The notes beneath the pieces were generated by a model that was not told where the DNA came from, did no database searches, and saw nothing but the letters and a program-made list of their open reading frames with translations. Shown here in pieces: positions 1-8,625 of a stretch of 64,000 nucleotides of DNA. This DNA is from Cognataquiflexum gelatinilyticum (GTDB taxonomy: Bacteria > Bacteroidota > Bacteroidia > Cytophagales > Cyclobacteriaceae): positions 344,632 to 408,631 of the forward strand of contig NZ_JANAEZ010000005.1 in assembly GCF_024813435.1 (NCBI RefSeq), in the 5' to 3' direction. Every line of letters begins with the position of its first letter. Position 1 is the first letter of the stretch. Made by a program: the position numbers and the translations under genes.

Positions 1-34
1 CTGTCTTCATGGGCTTTGATTTTTATGGAAGTGA

Positions 35-970
35 CTACCATGTTCTTTTCTTCAGGATTTCTTGGATTTGCTCTCTTGGAATAGGAAGTTCATCTATATG
101 TTCATTGAGCCATTTAGAAAAATCTCTTTCAATGTCATCTGACCAACGTGTATCAATTTGACCTGCAGTATATACACCGGCTCTTAATCTTTCATGGCCA
201 AACATGTCTCTCAGCCGGACGACTTCAGAAGTAACAACTACCTGTTCGACCAAATGTGCAGGTATAAATGAAACTCCACCGTCCCTACCTAACACTACAT
301 CTCCTGCCATCACTGTTACTTGACGGATTCTTGTAGGTTGGTTTATTCCTGTAAGCATGGTATTTAGATTACCTTGCTGGTTATGATGGGAGGGGTGGTA
401 GCTTGTATAATAGGAGGTAAAACCACCGATTTCTTTCAATCCGGTAACATCTCTGATGGCACCATCATAAACGATACCATTTCCTGTTTTTGCATAAATG
501 GCATTTCCTACATTGTCACCAATAGTTGGTCCATCTACATGTAGCCCAAACTGGTCAGCCACATACACATCACCTTTAACTAATAAATCAACAGGCCATG
601 AATTTTGTCCCCGCTTACCCTCTTTTTTTCCTCTGTCATCTATTGCATTATGGATGTCTGGACGGCCTGGAAGGAATGTAGCAGTAACTGCCCTACCTAT
701 AAGTATGCTATCTGGGTTGATTATTTGCCAACCGTCAGCATATTGATATTTGTAACCTGCGTTTCTCATCACCGCCCAAGCCTCATCATGTGTGACAAGC
801 CGCATGCGCTTTAATAGATCATCTGAAACTTTTGGACGTCCATCCTCAAATCTTTCTCCTTTCCATTCTCTGGTGAGGTAGATCAGCTCCTCTTTTGAAA
901 TTTGCTGTGCTTTGATACTTCCAATTATTAGAAAACAGCAAAGCATAACAGGGATTATTTTCCTAGTCAT
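35..970 (-). CDS. Secreted RraA-family protein (HMG aldolase/oxaloacetate decarboxylase-like)
   Basis: This 311-residue protein has a Sec signal peptide (about residues 1-21, ending SIKAQQ). It shows the RraA/dimethylmenaquinone methyltransferase-like fold signature: YDGAIRD at 168-174, where Arg173-Asp174 match the conserved pair, and GDVVLGRDGGVSFIP at 223-237. Members studied act as 4-hydroxy-4-methyl-2-oxoglutarate aldolases or oxaloacetate decarboxylases, or bind RNase E. Export to the periplasm is unusual for that group. It lies 77 nt after the SusD gene on the same strand and may process the imported ligand; that role is inference. A hairpin at 1011-1040 separates the two genes. A minus-strand ATG at 8-10, 24 nt past this stop, could start another gene that runs off the window. 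Confidence 0.8.
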   Translation of the reverse strand: MTRKIIPVMLCCFLIIGSIKAQQISKEELIYLTREWKGERFEDGRPKVSDDLLKRMRLVTHDEAWAVMRNAGYKYQYADGWQIINPDSILIGRAVTATFLPGRPDIHNAIDDRGKKEGKRGQNSWPVDLLVKGDVYVADQFGLHVDGPTIGDNVGNAIYAKTGNGIVYDGAIRDVTGLKEIGGFTSYYTSYHPSHHNQQGNLNTMLTGINQPTRIRQVTVMAGDVVLGRDGGVSFIPAHLVEQVVVTSEVVRLRDMFGHERLRAGVYTAGQIDTRWSDDIERDFSKWLNEHIDELPIPREQIQEILKKRTW

Positions 971-1010
971 TTTGATTGGATAATTTGTGAAATTGTTGAT
1001 TGAAGAGAAG

Positions 1011-1040
1011 ATGAAGGCCCGGAATTCGCCGGACCTTCAT
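1011..1040 (-). terminator. Hairpin after the SusD gene
   Basis: A 12-bp stem (ATGAAGGTCCGG with CCGGGCCTTCAT on the minus strand, one G-T pair) and a 6-nt loop begin 8 nt after the SusD stop. The run that follows is pyrimidine-rich (CTTCTCTTC) rather than pure T. It may be a partial terminator or an mRNA-stabilising stem that lowers expression of the downstream RraA-family gene. Confidence 0.5.
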
Positions 1041-1047
1041 TTCTAAT

Positions 1048-2568
1048 TTATTTGTCCCACCAAACCTTAGTCTCAAGGTCATCAGCACCTTGGGCTGTGA
1101 TGGCAGCGTCTACATTTTCAGAGTTTACAGAAATCTCTGAGTTAGGATATGTCAATCTGTTAATAAACAATACCTCTCTGCCTGGGAATGGATTTGCTGT
1201 AAGTACAGGGAAACCACTTCTTCGGAAGTTGGCAAAAGCTTCAGGTCCATTCATCAAAGAGGAAATCCAATATTGAGAATTGATCTGCTGGAGTGCTGTG
1301 GCGTCAACCAATGGATTGGCCGTAATGTATGCATCAATATCCGCTGCAGGAATTGTGGATGCTTGATCATGAAGTGCCATTTGAATCATATGCGCTCTAA
1401 CACCTGCTTCAAAATATTCAGCTGCAGTTCCGGAAGTTATCCATCCTCTTTGTCTTGCTTCAGCTAGCAAAAGGTTGGTTTGAGATGCAGTAACCATAAA
1501 TCCCGGAGCTGTAATTTTTGCAACCCTCCTCCTGTCGACTTGACTGAAGTCATAAAAACTTGCCAATCCCAGATCAGCAGCTACCTGAACGGCACCTGCA
1601 TTATCATTACCCATAGGCATTCCGATTTGAAGGGCAGGATCATAGGTTTGACGAGCAGGCTGCTGTTCTGACCCTGATTTAGCACCTACATATCTTACAG
1701 CTATGGCGCTTAATCTTGGATCATTGCTGTTTTTAAGGAAATTCACAAAAGGCTCTGTCATATAGAAGTTGGCTGCTTCTGTGGCATTTAAAGTATTTCC
1801 GGCAGGATTGACATAGTTTGCATCGTGAACAATGACAGCATTGTCATTGTTTGTAAGGATAACTCCTCCCGCAAAGGCCTTGGCTACAGTCTGTTGTGCA
1901 AGTGTTGGATTTGCATTACTCAATCTCATGCCTGCCCTAAGAAGTAGGGAATAACCGAATTTTTTCCACTTGGCAATATTTCCTGCATAAAGGATATCAG
2001 CAGTTTCCACTCTTCCACTTGCATTAAGTGCTGCAGAGGCCTCTTCCAATTCTTTGATAAGATCTGCATAAATAGACTCCTGTGTATCATATTTGGGATA
2101 GAAGACTTGATTGCTATATCCCACACCTGCTTCTGAGTAAGGAATAGAACCATAAGAATCAGTCAGAATCATAAAACCATAAGCCTGGATAATCCTTGTC
2201 ATCTGCAGAAGATTACTTCTGGTTGGATCATCCTCAATTCTTGAGATGATATCTTTAGTGTTTTTGATTACGTTCCTGTAATACTTCTGCCAGTTGTCTT
2301 GTGTAGAAGCCCTGTTGTCCTGATTAAAATTAGCACCTGTCAAAACCCCCGAGTTAGGAGAAATGATTTGCTGAACAATACCCATTTCGTAAACCAACAT
2401 TCCAAATGAATTTGGCGAAGCATTTACTGTAGCATTATTTAATTGAAAAGCAGGATCAATTGAAGTAGCGGCAACTTTGTTGGTATTAAGCTCATCAAAG
2501 TTTTGATCACATGATGTGCTGTAGCCTAGCATCAGCACAAGGAGGATAAAATTATATATCTTTTTCAT
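1048..2568 (-). CDS. SusD/RagB-family nutrient-binding outer membrane lipoprotein
   Basis: This 506-residue protein has a lipoprotein signal (MKKIYNFILL...GYSTSC, lipidated Cys20) followed by the helix-rich SusD-like body, including FDELNTNK just after the anchor and repeated TPR-like segments. Such proteins sit on the outer membrane as the lid of a SusC TonB-dependent transporter and bind the ligand. It starts 11 nt after the SusC stop, so the two are surely co-transcribed. No glycoside hydrolase is nearby, so the substrate cannot be inferred; it need not be a glycan. Confidence 0.93.
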   Translation of the reverse strand: MKKIYNFILLVLMLGYSTSCDQNFDELNTNKVAATSIDPAFQLNNATVNASPNSFGMLVYEMGIVQQIISPNSGVLTGANFNQDNRASTQDNWQKYYRNVIKNTKDIISRIEDDPTRSNLLQMTRIIQAYGFMILTDSYGSIPYSEAGVGYSNQVFYPKYDTQESIYADLIKELEEASAALNASGRVETADILYAGNIAKWKKFGYSLLLRAGMRLSNANPTLAQQTVAKAFAGGVILTNNDNAVIVHDANYVNPAGNTLNATEAANFYMTEPFVNFLKNSNDPRLSAIAVRYVGAKSGSEQQPARQTYDPALQIGMPMGNDNAGAVQVAADLGLASFYDFSQVDRRRVAKITAPGFMVTASQTNLLLAEARQRGWITSGTAAEYFEAGVRAHMIQMALHDQASTIPAADIDAYITANPLVDATALQQINSQYWISSLMNGPEAFANFRRSGFPVLTANPFPGREVLFINRLTYPNSEISVNSENVDAAITAQGADDLETKVWWDK

Positions 2569-2579
2569 GGTAGCTCTGA

Positions 2580-5500
2580 TTAAAATTTAACATTAAGATT
2601 GAAGCCGAGACCTCTTGTAGTAGGAAGTCCTGTAGATTCCATTCCGACAAGGTTATCTGAGGTATACCCAAATGATTCTGGGTCAATGTTATCCACCCAC
2701 TTTTTGATCATGAAAACGTTGTTGGCTACAAGGTTAAGTCTGACAGCGCTAACCGGGAAGTTTTTAGGGATGAATTTTGTAAAATCGTAACCCATTGTGA
2801 TTTGTCTCAGTTTCCAGAATCCAGAATTGTAGATAACTGGTTCAACCAATGCCTGAGACCTTACAATTTCCCAATATGATTGAACCGGCGCAGCGACAGT
2901 GTTTGTTTCACCTGCAAGGTTGACACCATCTCCTACGACTCCGCCTTCACGACCTTCTAGGGTCATTTTGTGCAAACCGTGTCTTACAGCGTTGAAGTTG
3001 GTCCCTGAAAGCATTTTTCCACCCAATCTAAAGTCTATGAGGAATGAAAGCGATACTCCTTTATAATTAAAGGAGTTGTTGATACCTCCAATCCATTTTG
3101 GGAGGGCACTGCCAAAATTTACAAGATCAAGGGTTCTCAATGGCAAACCATTACCCCCGAAAATCTGTCTTCCCTGTTCGTCCCTTCTGTAGCCGAATCC
3201 TGCTATCTGTCCCATTTCTTCTCCTACGATCTGTCTCAGTTCACCATTGAAAACGTGGGTACCTACAGTGATTCTTTCACCGGGAGTGTCAGTCAATAAG
3301 CTCAATACTTTGGTCTTGTTGTAGGCACCGTTGAAGGAAGCTTCCCAAGTAAAGTTTTCATTTTCTACAGGGACAACAGTCAAGAGCATTTCAATACCTT
3401 TATTTGAACTTTGGCCACTATTGATAGAGGTGTTTACAAAACCAGATGCATCAGAAATCTGGGCACTTACTATCTGATCACTTGTGATTTTGCTGTAAGC
3501 AGCAAGATCTAAAGAAACCCTTCCCTGGAACATCTTCGTTTCTAATCCAATTTCAGTTTCTGCTACACGCATAGGCTTCAAATTTGGGTTCGGAAGAGTT
3601 CCGCCTAGAGGACCACCGACAGGTTGGTTATTAAACAAGTTAGCATTGACACCATAGAACAATACGTTGGAATATGGTCCCACATCTGAATCAGAACCAA
3701 CTTCAGCATATGCTACCCTTAACTTTCCAAAATTAAACCAATCAGATGTACCTGTATTTTCTGTAAAAATCCAACTGGTAGAAATGGAAGGATAAAGAAT
3801 ACTTCTGTTTTCAGGAGAAAGGGTCGAGAACCAGTCGTTTCTGATGGTACCATTGATAAACAGAAACTTTTTATAAGAAAACTCTGCAAATGCAAATAAT
3901 GAATTCACAGCTCTTTCATACCTGTCAAAAATCGGATCTTTAACCCTTCCGTTTTGGACGGTATAAAGATCTCTCACTACAAAATCCCTGGCTTGAACAC
4001 TGTTGACATCAGAAGTCCTGTACATATGGTTTCCACCTATATTTGCATTGATGCCATAATCACCAAATTCTTTGGTAGCAGACAATATGAAATCAGCATT
4101 GACTTCTCTAAATCTCCTTGATTCCTGTGTATAAAGTCCGTTTACAAATCCTGCAGGTGCAGCTGCTAATGAAGCCTGACCTGTAGGGAAGTTGTTGTAA
4201 TCTTGATCTCTTGACCAATAATCCTGACCTAAACGTCCTTGGATATACAACCAAGGAGTGAGGTCATATTTTACTGCTACGTTTCCAAAGATCCTGTCTC
4301 TTTTGATATTTTGAAACTGCTGAGAAAGCGTAAAGTAAGGATTTGTTCTGTTTCTAAATCTTGAATAAACAGCCTCGTTGCCATTAGCATCAAATTTATT
4401 TTCATCAAGCACACTTAATGGCATGGAGTTGGCCATATTATAAAGGGCTGTTGGAATAGAGTTGTCTTGGTTGGCAACGTTTGGTGGGTTTTTGTTGTCT
4501 TCAACAGAGTAATTGATATTTCCTTTGAAGTTTAATCTTTTACTAAGTTGGTAGCCAAATCCTAAATAAATTGTCTTTCTGTTGAAAGAGTTGTTTGGAA
4601 CAATACCCTTACTATTAAGGTCGGAGAAAGAAAAGCTCAAACCACCTTTATCGCTTGAGGTAGAAACCATAATGGAATTGGTTACATTCTGTCCATTCCT
4701 GAAGAAGTCATTGATGATTCCTCTTTGCGGAACGTAGGGTACAGTCACGCCATTAAATAAGACTTGGGTCATACCGGGTGCGAATTTTTCACCAAATGAC
4801 CACTGTCCCGAAGTTGGGTTTGGAGTTGTAGGCCTCACACCTTGTTCACCCTGACCGTATTCATACTGATAATCCGTAAAATCTAATGGTGCTTCGTTGG
4901 TGTAATTCAGGTTATAAGTCACGCCTATTCCTTTTGATTCACCTCTTGATTTAGTGTTGATCATGATGACACCATCTTTGGCTCTTGATCCATAAAGTGC
5001 AGATGCTGCAGCACCTTTTAGGACGGTCATGCTTTCGATATCGTCGGGGTTGATACTGCTGAGACCATCACCACCATCTGATGTCACACCACCACCTCTT
5101 ACTCCTATGGAGTTGTCAGCACCGCTATTTCCTGGATTAGTACCAAAGTTGGTATTGTCAATTGGGATACCGTTAACAACTATGAGTGGGTTGTTTTGAC
5201 CGGAAATGGAAGATTGACCTCTGATCCTGATTTTGGTTGTTCCGCCTGGACCGGTTCCCATTGGAGAGATAGCCACACCTGCAATTTTTCCCTGCAAGGC
5301 ATTCATGAAATTAGGCGTTCTGTTGATGGTTACTTCATCTGAACCAACATTTGTAGCTGCATATCCAATACTTCTTGAAGTCTTTTGGATGCCCAAAGCT
5401 GCAATGACCACTTCTTCAAGTGCTCTGGCCTCTTGAGCCAAGACTACGTCGATGACGGATTGGTTTCCGATTTCGATTCTTTGGGTAGCAAATCCAATAT

Positions 5501-6062
5501 AAGAAAACACAAGGGTAGAACCCTCAGGCACGGAGATTTTGTACTTTCCATCGATATCAGACACCGTTCCCAAAGTGGTGCCGGATATTGAAATGGCTAC
5601 ACCCGGAAGTGTCTCTCCTGATTCACTTGTAATGGTTCCTGAAATTTCCACATCTCGATCTTCAATTTCAATAACAATTTTCTTTGAAGAAATATCAGGC
5701 GAAAGAGATTTCACACTGATGACATTGTTGACTTGCTTAAAGTGAAGTTGCTTTTTATTTGCAATCTCTGTAAGAACATCAGCCACAGTACCATTTGAAG
5801 TGGATAGCTCAATGTTGGAGTTGTTTTTTAAATTCTTTTCAGTGTAAAAAAAGCTGTAATCTGTTTTGCTTTCGATTGCGTTAAGGATGTTTTCCAAACT
5901 TCCTTTCCTGATATCAAGTTTGATGTAAACTTCATCAATACTTTTAATCTGGTCCAATTTGCTGTTGGCAAAGACGGCATTAAGTGCTATGGTCATGAGA
6001 AACGTACTCAGAATAGCACGCTTGAAGACCATAATCGTTGTTTTTTGTAGTGATTGTGACAT
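2580..6062 (-). CDS. SusC/RagA-family TonB-dependent receptor with N-terminal STN domain
   Basis: This outer membrane transporter of about 1160 residues reads in order: signal peptide, STN domain (about residues 45-120, from VYIKLDIRKGSLENILNAI), carboxypeptidase-regulatory-like beta domain (about 138-212), plug (GVAISPMGTGPGGTTKIRIRG and IESMTVLKGAAASALYG) and a long beta-barrel. The STN domain is the part that contacts a FecR anti-sigma factor, matching the fecR gene upstream. The open frame extends to a TTG at 6143, but that would place a stem-loop (6117-6134) inside the coding region and precede the signal peptide. ATG codons at 6089 and 6062 are better; 6062 gives a compact signal peptide. 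SusD follows 11 nt after the stop. Confidence 0.93.
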   Translation of the reverse strand: MSQSLQKTTIMVFKRAILSTFLMTIALNAVFANSKLDQIKSIDEVYIKLDIRKGSLENILNAIESKTDYSFFYTEKNLKNNSNIELSTSNGTVADVLTEIANKKQLHFKQVNNVISVKSLSPDISSKKIVIEIEDRDVEISGTITSESGETLPGVAISISGTTLGTVSDIDGKYKISVPEGSTLVFSYIGFATQRIEIGNQSVIDVVLAQEARALEEVVIAALGIQKTSRSIGYAATNVGSDEVTINRTPNFMNALQGKIAGVAISPMGTGPGGTTKIRIRGQSSISGQNNPLIVVNGIPIDNTNFGTNPGNSGADNSIGVRGGGVTSDGGDGLSSINPDDIESMTVLKGAAASALYGSRAKDGVIMINTKSRGESKGIGVTYNLNYTNEAPLDFTDYQYEYGQGEQGVRPTTPNPTSGQWSFGEKFAPGMTQVLFNGVTVPYVPQRGIINDFFRNGQNVTNSIMVSTSSDKGGLSFSFSDLNSKGIVPNNSFNRKTIYLGFGYQLSKRLNFKGNINYSVEDNKNPPNVANQDNSIPTALYNMANSMPLSVLDENKFDANGNEAVYSRFRNRTNPYFTLSQQFQNIKRDRIFGNVAVKYDLTPWLYIQGRLGQDYWSRDQDYNNFPTGQASLAAAPAGFVNGLYTQESRRFREVNADFILSATKEFGDYGINANIGGNHMYRTSDVNSVQARDFVVRDLYTVQNGRVKDPIFDRYERAVNSLFAFAEFSYKKFLFINGTIRNDWFSTLSPENRSILYPSISTSWIFTENTGTSDWFNFGKLRVAYAEVGSDSDVGPYSNVLFYGVNANLFNNQPVGGPLGGTLPNPNLKPMRVAETEIGLETKMFQGRVSLDLAAYSKITSDQIVSAQISDASGFVNTSINSGQSSNKGIEMLLTVVPVENENFTWEASFNGAYNKTKVLSLLTDTPGERITVGTHVFNGELRQIVGEEMGQIAGFGYRRDEQGRQIFGGNGLPLRTLDLVNFGSALPKWIGGINNSFNYKGVSLSFLIDFRLGGKMLSGTNFNAVRHGLHKMTLEGREGGVVGDGVNLAGETNTVAAPVQSYWEIVRSQALVEPVIYNSGFWKLRQITMGYDFTKFIPKNFPVSAVRLNLVANNVFMIKKWVDNIDPESFGYTSDNLVGMESTGLPTTRGLGFNLNVKF

Positions 6063-6110
6063 ATTTTGGGTTGTGTTAGTGTCAATCATTGAATTATCAT
6101 TCTGATTTAT

Positions 6111-6134
6111 CCTAAAATCCAATTCAGATTGGAT
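6111..6134 (-). terminator. Stem-loop with T-run between fecR and susC
   Basis: On the minus strand a 7-bp stem (ATCCAAT with ATTGGAT, 4-nt loop) is followed by TTTTAGG. It lies about 70 nt after the FecR stop and before the SusC start. It could end most regulator transcripts so that susCD needs its own ECF promoter, or act as an attenuator. The stem is short, so this is tentative. Confidence 0.4.
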
Positions 6135-6205
6135 CGGAAGCAATCTCCTTTATTTTTAAAGGAAAATTGTATGGTGTTCTCTGTTTTTTTGTTTCATAGG
6201 CTTGT

Positions 6206-7240
6206 TTAATTGAATTCAAGAGTTACTTCATTTCCACTAATTTTATATTCAAATTCCACTGAATAGCTAAGTACTTTCAAGACATTGGATAAGTATTCAT
6301 GTGGCTTGAATGTACCGGAACATTTGTATTCAGGTAATTTTTTGTCTCCCGTGACTTTTATTTCTACACCGTACCATCTTTCCAAATCTTCGATGATCAA
6401 GTTGAAGGGGGTTTTTTCAAATTGGAGAATACCTTCCTTCCAGCTCAATACATGGGAAAGGTTTACATTTTGTTTTTCAAAAGTATTGCTGTCCTCTGAG
6501 TAATAAACAGCCTCTCCGGGGGTGATTTCAAGAAGGTTTTGATCAAAGTTATTTTCTACCTTGACCTTGCCGGAGGCCAGGCTTATTTGGATATTTGGAT
6601 TGCCTTCATATGCCCTGATGTTGAAACTGGTTCCCAAAGCTGTCGTAGCGATGTTATCAGTGATCACTTTAAATGGATGTTCCTCATCTCTGACGACATC
6701 AAAAAATCCCTCACCTTCTAAAGTGATGGTTCTATTTTGGATAAAATCACTTGCGTAGGTCAATTTGCTGTCTGCATTTAGGACCACGGTAGAACCGTCA
6801 GGAAGGGTGATTATTTTCTTATTTCCTTTTGGGGTAAATCTTTCTATTGTTTTGACCTCCAAGAAGGCAGTCCGCTCTTCAGTTTTATGAGATGGGGAAT
6901 CAAAATAAAAAATATAGCTGGCTGAGAAGAGAAGAACCAAAGTGGCAGCTAATCCTGTCAAAGTCCAAATTGTCTTTGATTTATATTTTGAGTTTTTAAC
7001 GGGCGAAGAAGAAATGTTTTTTGACTGATTTTCTTTCTTTGAAAAAACAAAAATGTGTGGGTCAGCTTTCTCGGGAGCTTCATCGGTGTTTTTTAATTCA
7101 TCTGACCACGCATCCTCAATAATGGTATTGTATGTAGATTCACCGGCGGGAGAGTCCAGCCAGTTCAAAAAATCCTTGGCCTCTTTCTTTGAAAGTTTTC
7201 CGTCAAAAAATCTATCAATATCTCTTTTGCTGTAACTCAT
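6206..7240 (-). CDS. FecR-family anti-sigma factor
   Basis: This 344-residue inner membrane protein has a cytoplasmic N-terminal segment (about 1-88), one membrane helix (about 90-113, IWTLTGLAATLVLLFSASYIF), a periplasmic FecR domain (about 135-235, with ITLPDGSTVVLNADSKLTY) and a C-terminal DUF4974-type domain that would meet the STN domain of SusC. It holds the neighbouring ECF sigma factor until SusC signals ligand. The start is ATG 7240; a TTG at 7267 only extends the frame. The gene lies 119 nt after the sigma gene and 143 nt before the SusC start. Confidence 0.92.
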   Translation of the reverse strand: MSYSKRDIDRFFDGKLSKKEAKDFLNWLDSPAGESTYNTIIEDAWSDELKNTDEAPEKADPHIFVFSKKENQSKNISSSPVKNSKYKSKTIWTLTGLAATLVLLFSASYIFYFDSPSHKTEERTAFLEVKTIERFTPKGNKKIITLPDGSTVVLNADSKLTYASDFIQNRTITLEGEGFFDVVRDEEHPFKVITDNIATTALGTSFNIRAYEGNPNIQISLASGKVKVENNFDQNLLEITPGEAVYYSEDSNTFEKQNVNLSHVLSWKEGILQFEKTPFNLIIEDLERWYGVEIKVTGDKKLPEYKCSGTFKPHEYLSNVLKVLSYSVEFEYKISGNEVTLEFN

Positions 7241-7359
7241 TAAATATCTCTTTCCTACATATAGCAATATCGGAAAGGATTTACTTAGTCAATAATCGAA
7301 AATATTTCAATTATTTTCAAAATCAGGAAATATTAAGCGGGATATCCCAATAAGGATGG

Positions 7360-7962
7360 TTAAAAAAAATAATATATCATTCCTATTGCCAAAGATTTGA
7401 TGGCAATTAAGTATTTTTTTTGAAGTTTGTTTTTGATTGATTTGGTTGCAACGTAAATATGGCTTTCTACGGTTCTTTTCGAAATCCCTAATTTTTCGGC
7501 GATTTCTCCTGAATGAAGGTTTTCATAATTTTTCATTTTGAAAATCTCCTTTTGTGTTTTGGGTAATTTTTCGATTTCTGAAATAGAAATCCTCTCAAAT
7601 TCTGAATATTCAATCTGTGTTTCAGTTTCGTTGCTTTCAATTTCTTGAGTCGAAAGGGTGTAGACTTCATAGGCTATCCTTCTGGCTTCTTTCTTAGATT
7701 TCTTAATGATTAGGGATTTGAGGATGGTAAGAAGGTATGCGTTGAAAGATAATTCCGAGTTGAGGTTTTGTCTGTTTTTCCAGATTATCAAAAAAACTTC
7801 CTGTACGATTTCTTCGGCATCTTCAGTGGACAAATTCATTTTTTTTGAAGTGAAAAAAACCTTAGACCTAAAAAAATCATACAACATTGAAAAAGCTTTT
7901 TCATCACCTTCCCGGAGCCTAGAGACTGCTGAAGTAATATCAAATGCTTTTTCTTTATTCAT
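7360..7962 (-). CDS. ECF RNA polymerase sigma-70 factor (FecI-like, Bacteroidetes type)
   Basis: This 200-residue sigma factor has region 2 at about residues 24-90 (DAEEIVQEVFLIIWKNR) and region 4 at about 130-180 (LPKTQKEIFKMKNYENLHSGEIAEKLGISKRTVESHIY). The last 17 residues are hydrophobic (IAIKSLAIGMIYYFF), as often seen in this Bacteroidetes group. It is expected to transcribe the susCD genes after release from FecR. The start is ATG 7962; the longer frame to 8016 begins with TTG. A large perfect inverted repeat lies 59 nt upstream (8021-8064). Confidence 0.92.
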   Translation of the reverse strand: MNKEKAFDITSAVSRLREGDEKAFSMLYDFFRSKVFFTSKKMNLSTEDAEEIVQEVFLIIWKNRQNLNSELSFNAYLLTILKSLIIKKSKKEARRIAYEVYTLSTQEIESNETETQIEYSEFERISISEIEKLPKTQKEIFKMKNYENLHSGEIAEKLGISKRTVESHIYVATKSIKNKLQKKYLIAIKSLAIGMIYYFF

Positions 7963-8020
7963 ATCAGGGAAATAAATAATTAAATTAAAGGAACGGATAA
8001 ATAGTGAGTCTAACAACGAT

Positions 8021-8064
8021 TTATTGACAGAATATTAAATGGTGAAATAATATTCTGTCAATAA
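8021..8064. promoter_or_regulatory. 17-bp perfect inverted repeat upstream of the ECF sigma gene
   Basis: Arms 8021-8037 and 8048-8064 are perfect reverse complements (core TTATTGACAGAATATT) around a 10-nt spacer. It lies 59-102 nt before the sigma ATG and well beyond the terminator of the upstream gene. No T-run follows on either strand. Dyad size and position suit a regulator operator or a structured 5' leader; which one cannot be told from sequence. Confidence 0.6.
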
Positions 8065-8204
8065 TTTATAACTCAATATAAATATGCTTTTTAAAAAAAT
8101 CAATAGCCTCATGAATTTCTGAGATGATTTGATAGATCTGAGGTAGAATAGTATGGTTAAATGGAAAAAAAATTCAAAAAACCTGAGCAAATTTCGATGT
8201 ATTC

Positions 8205-8238
8205 CTAAAAAAAATAAGTCCTGAAGTTTTTCAGGACT
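8205..8238 (-). terminator. Rho-independent terminator of the rlmD operon
   Basis: On the minus strand a 10-bp stem (AAGTCCTGAA with TTCAGGACTT, short A-rich loop) is followed by ATTTTTTTTAGG. It starts 9 nt after the stop of the 125-residue protein gene. Confidence 0.85.
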
Positions 8239-8247
8239 TTGGAAAAA

Positions 8248-8625
8248 TCAATCTTCAGGATATGGAATGTATACAAAACTGGTAAAAACCCCATCCATTA
8301 CAAAAAGGCAACAAAACTCGTCCGGGTCTTTATAAGCAGCTTTGAATTCATCCAACAATTCCTCGGCGATAAGTTTCCTTTGGATAAATTCGTCTACGTA
8401 AGTGATGAAATAATTCCAGTCCAAGTCTTTTTCCACTTTTCCTAGAAGCAGCTTTCCGATTGGCTGCACTTCTTTGGAGATCGGGAAAATCGGAAAATCA
8501 GAAAACTTTCTACTTCTGACCTGATAAGAAGCTTCCTTGAGGATATCCGAAACTTTGACAAAGTCTTTGGTAATGGTTCCTAGATATTTTCCGCTCAGTT
8601 CGGGATCATTGAAATCTGAAATCAT
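8248..8625 (-). CDS. Conserved hypothetical protein, partner of rlmD
   Basis: This is a 125-residue soluble acidic protein with no signal peptide or membrane segment. I do not recognise a family. The middle reads KDLDWNYFITYVDEFIQRKLI and the end FCCLFVMDGVFTSFVYIPYPED. Its ATG overlaps the rlmD stop by 4 nt (ATGA), so the two are translationally coupled, and a terminator follows directly. The coupling suggests a related role, but no function can be assigned. Confidence 0.8.
   Translation of the reverse strand: MISDFNDPELSGKYLGTITKDFVKVSDILKEASYQVRSRKFSDFPIFPISKEVQPIGKLLLGKVEKDLDWNYFITYVDEFIQRKLIAEELLDEFKAAYKDPDEFCCLFVMDGVFTSFVYIPYPED

Noticed and set aside
6063..6143. Upstream TTG start for the SusC gene
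   Set aside because: It would include a stem-loop with T-run and put 27 non-signal residues before the signal peptide. Similar TTG/GTG extensions at 7267, 8016, 10067, 36197, 38908, 46044, 50894 and 63808 were rejected for the same type of reason.
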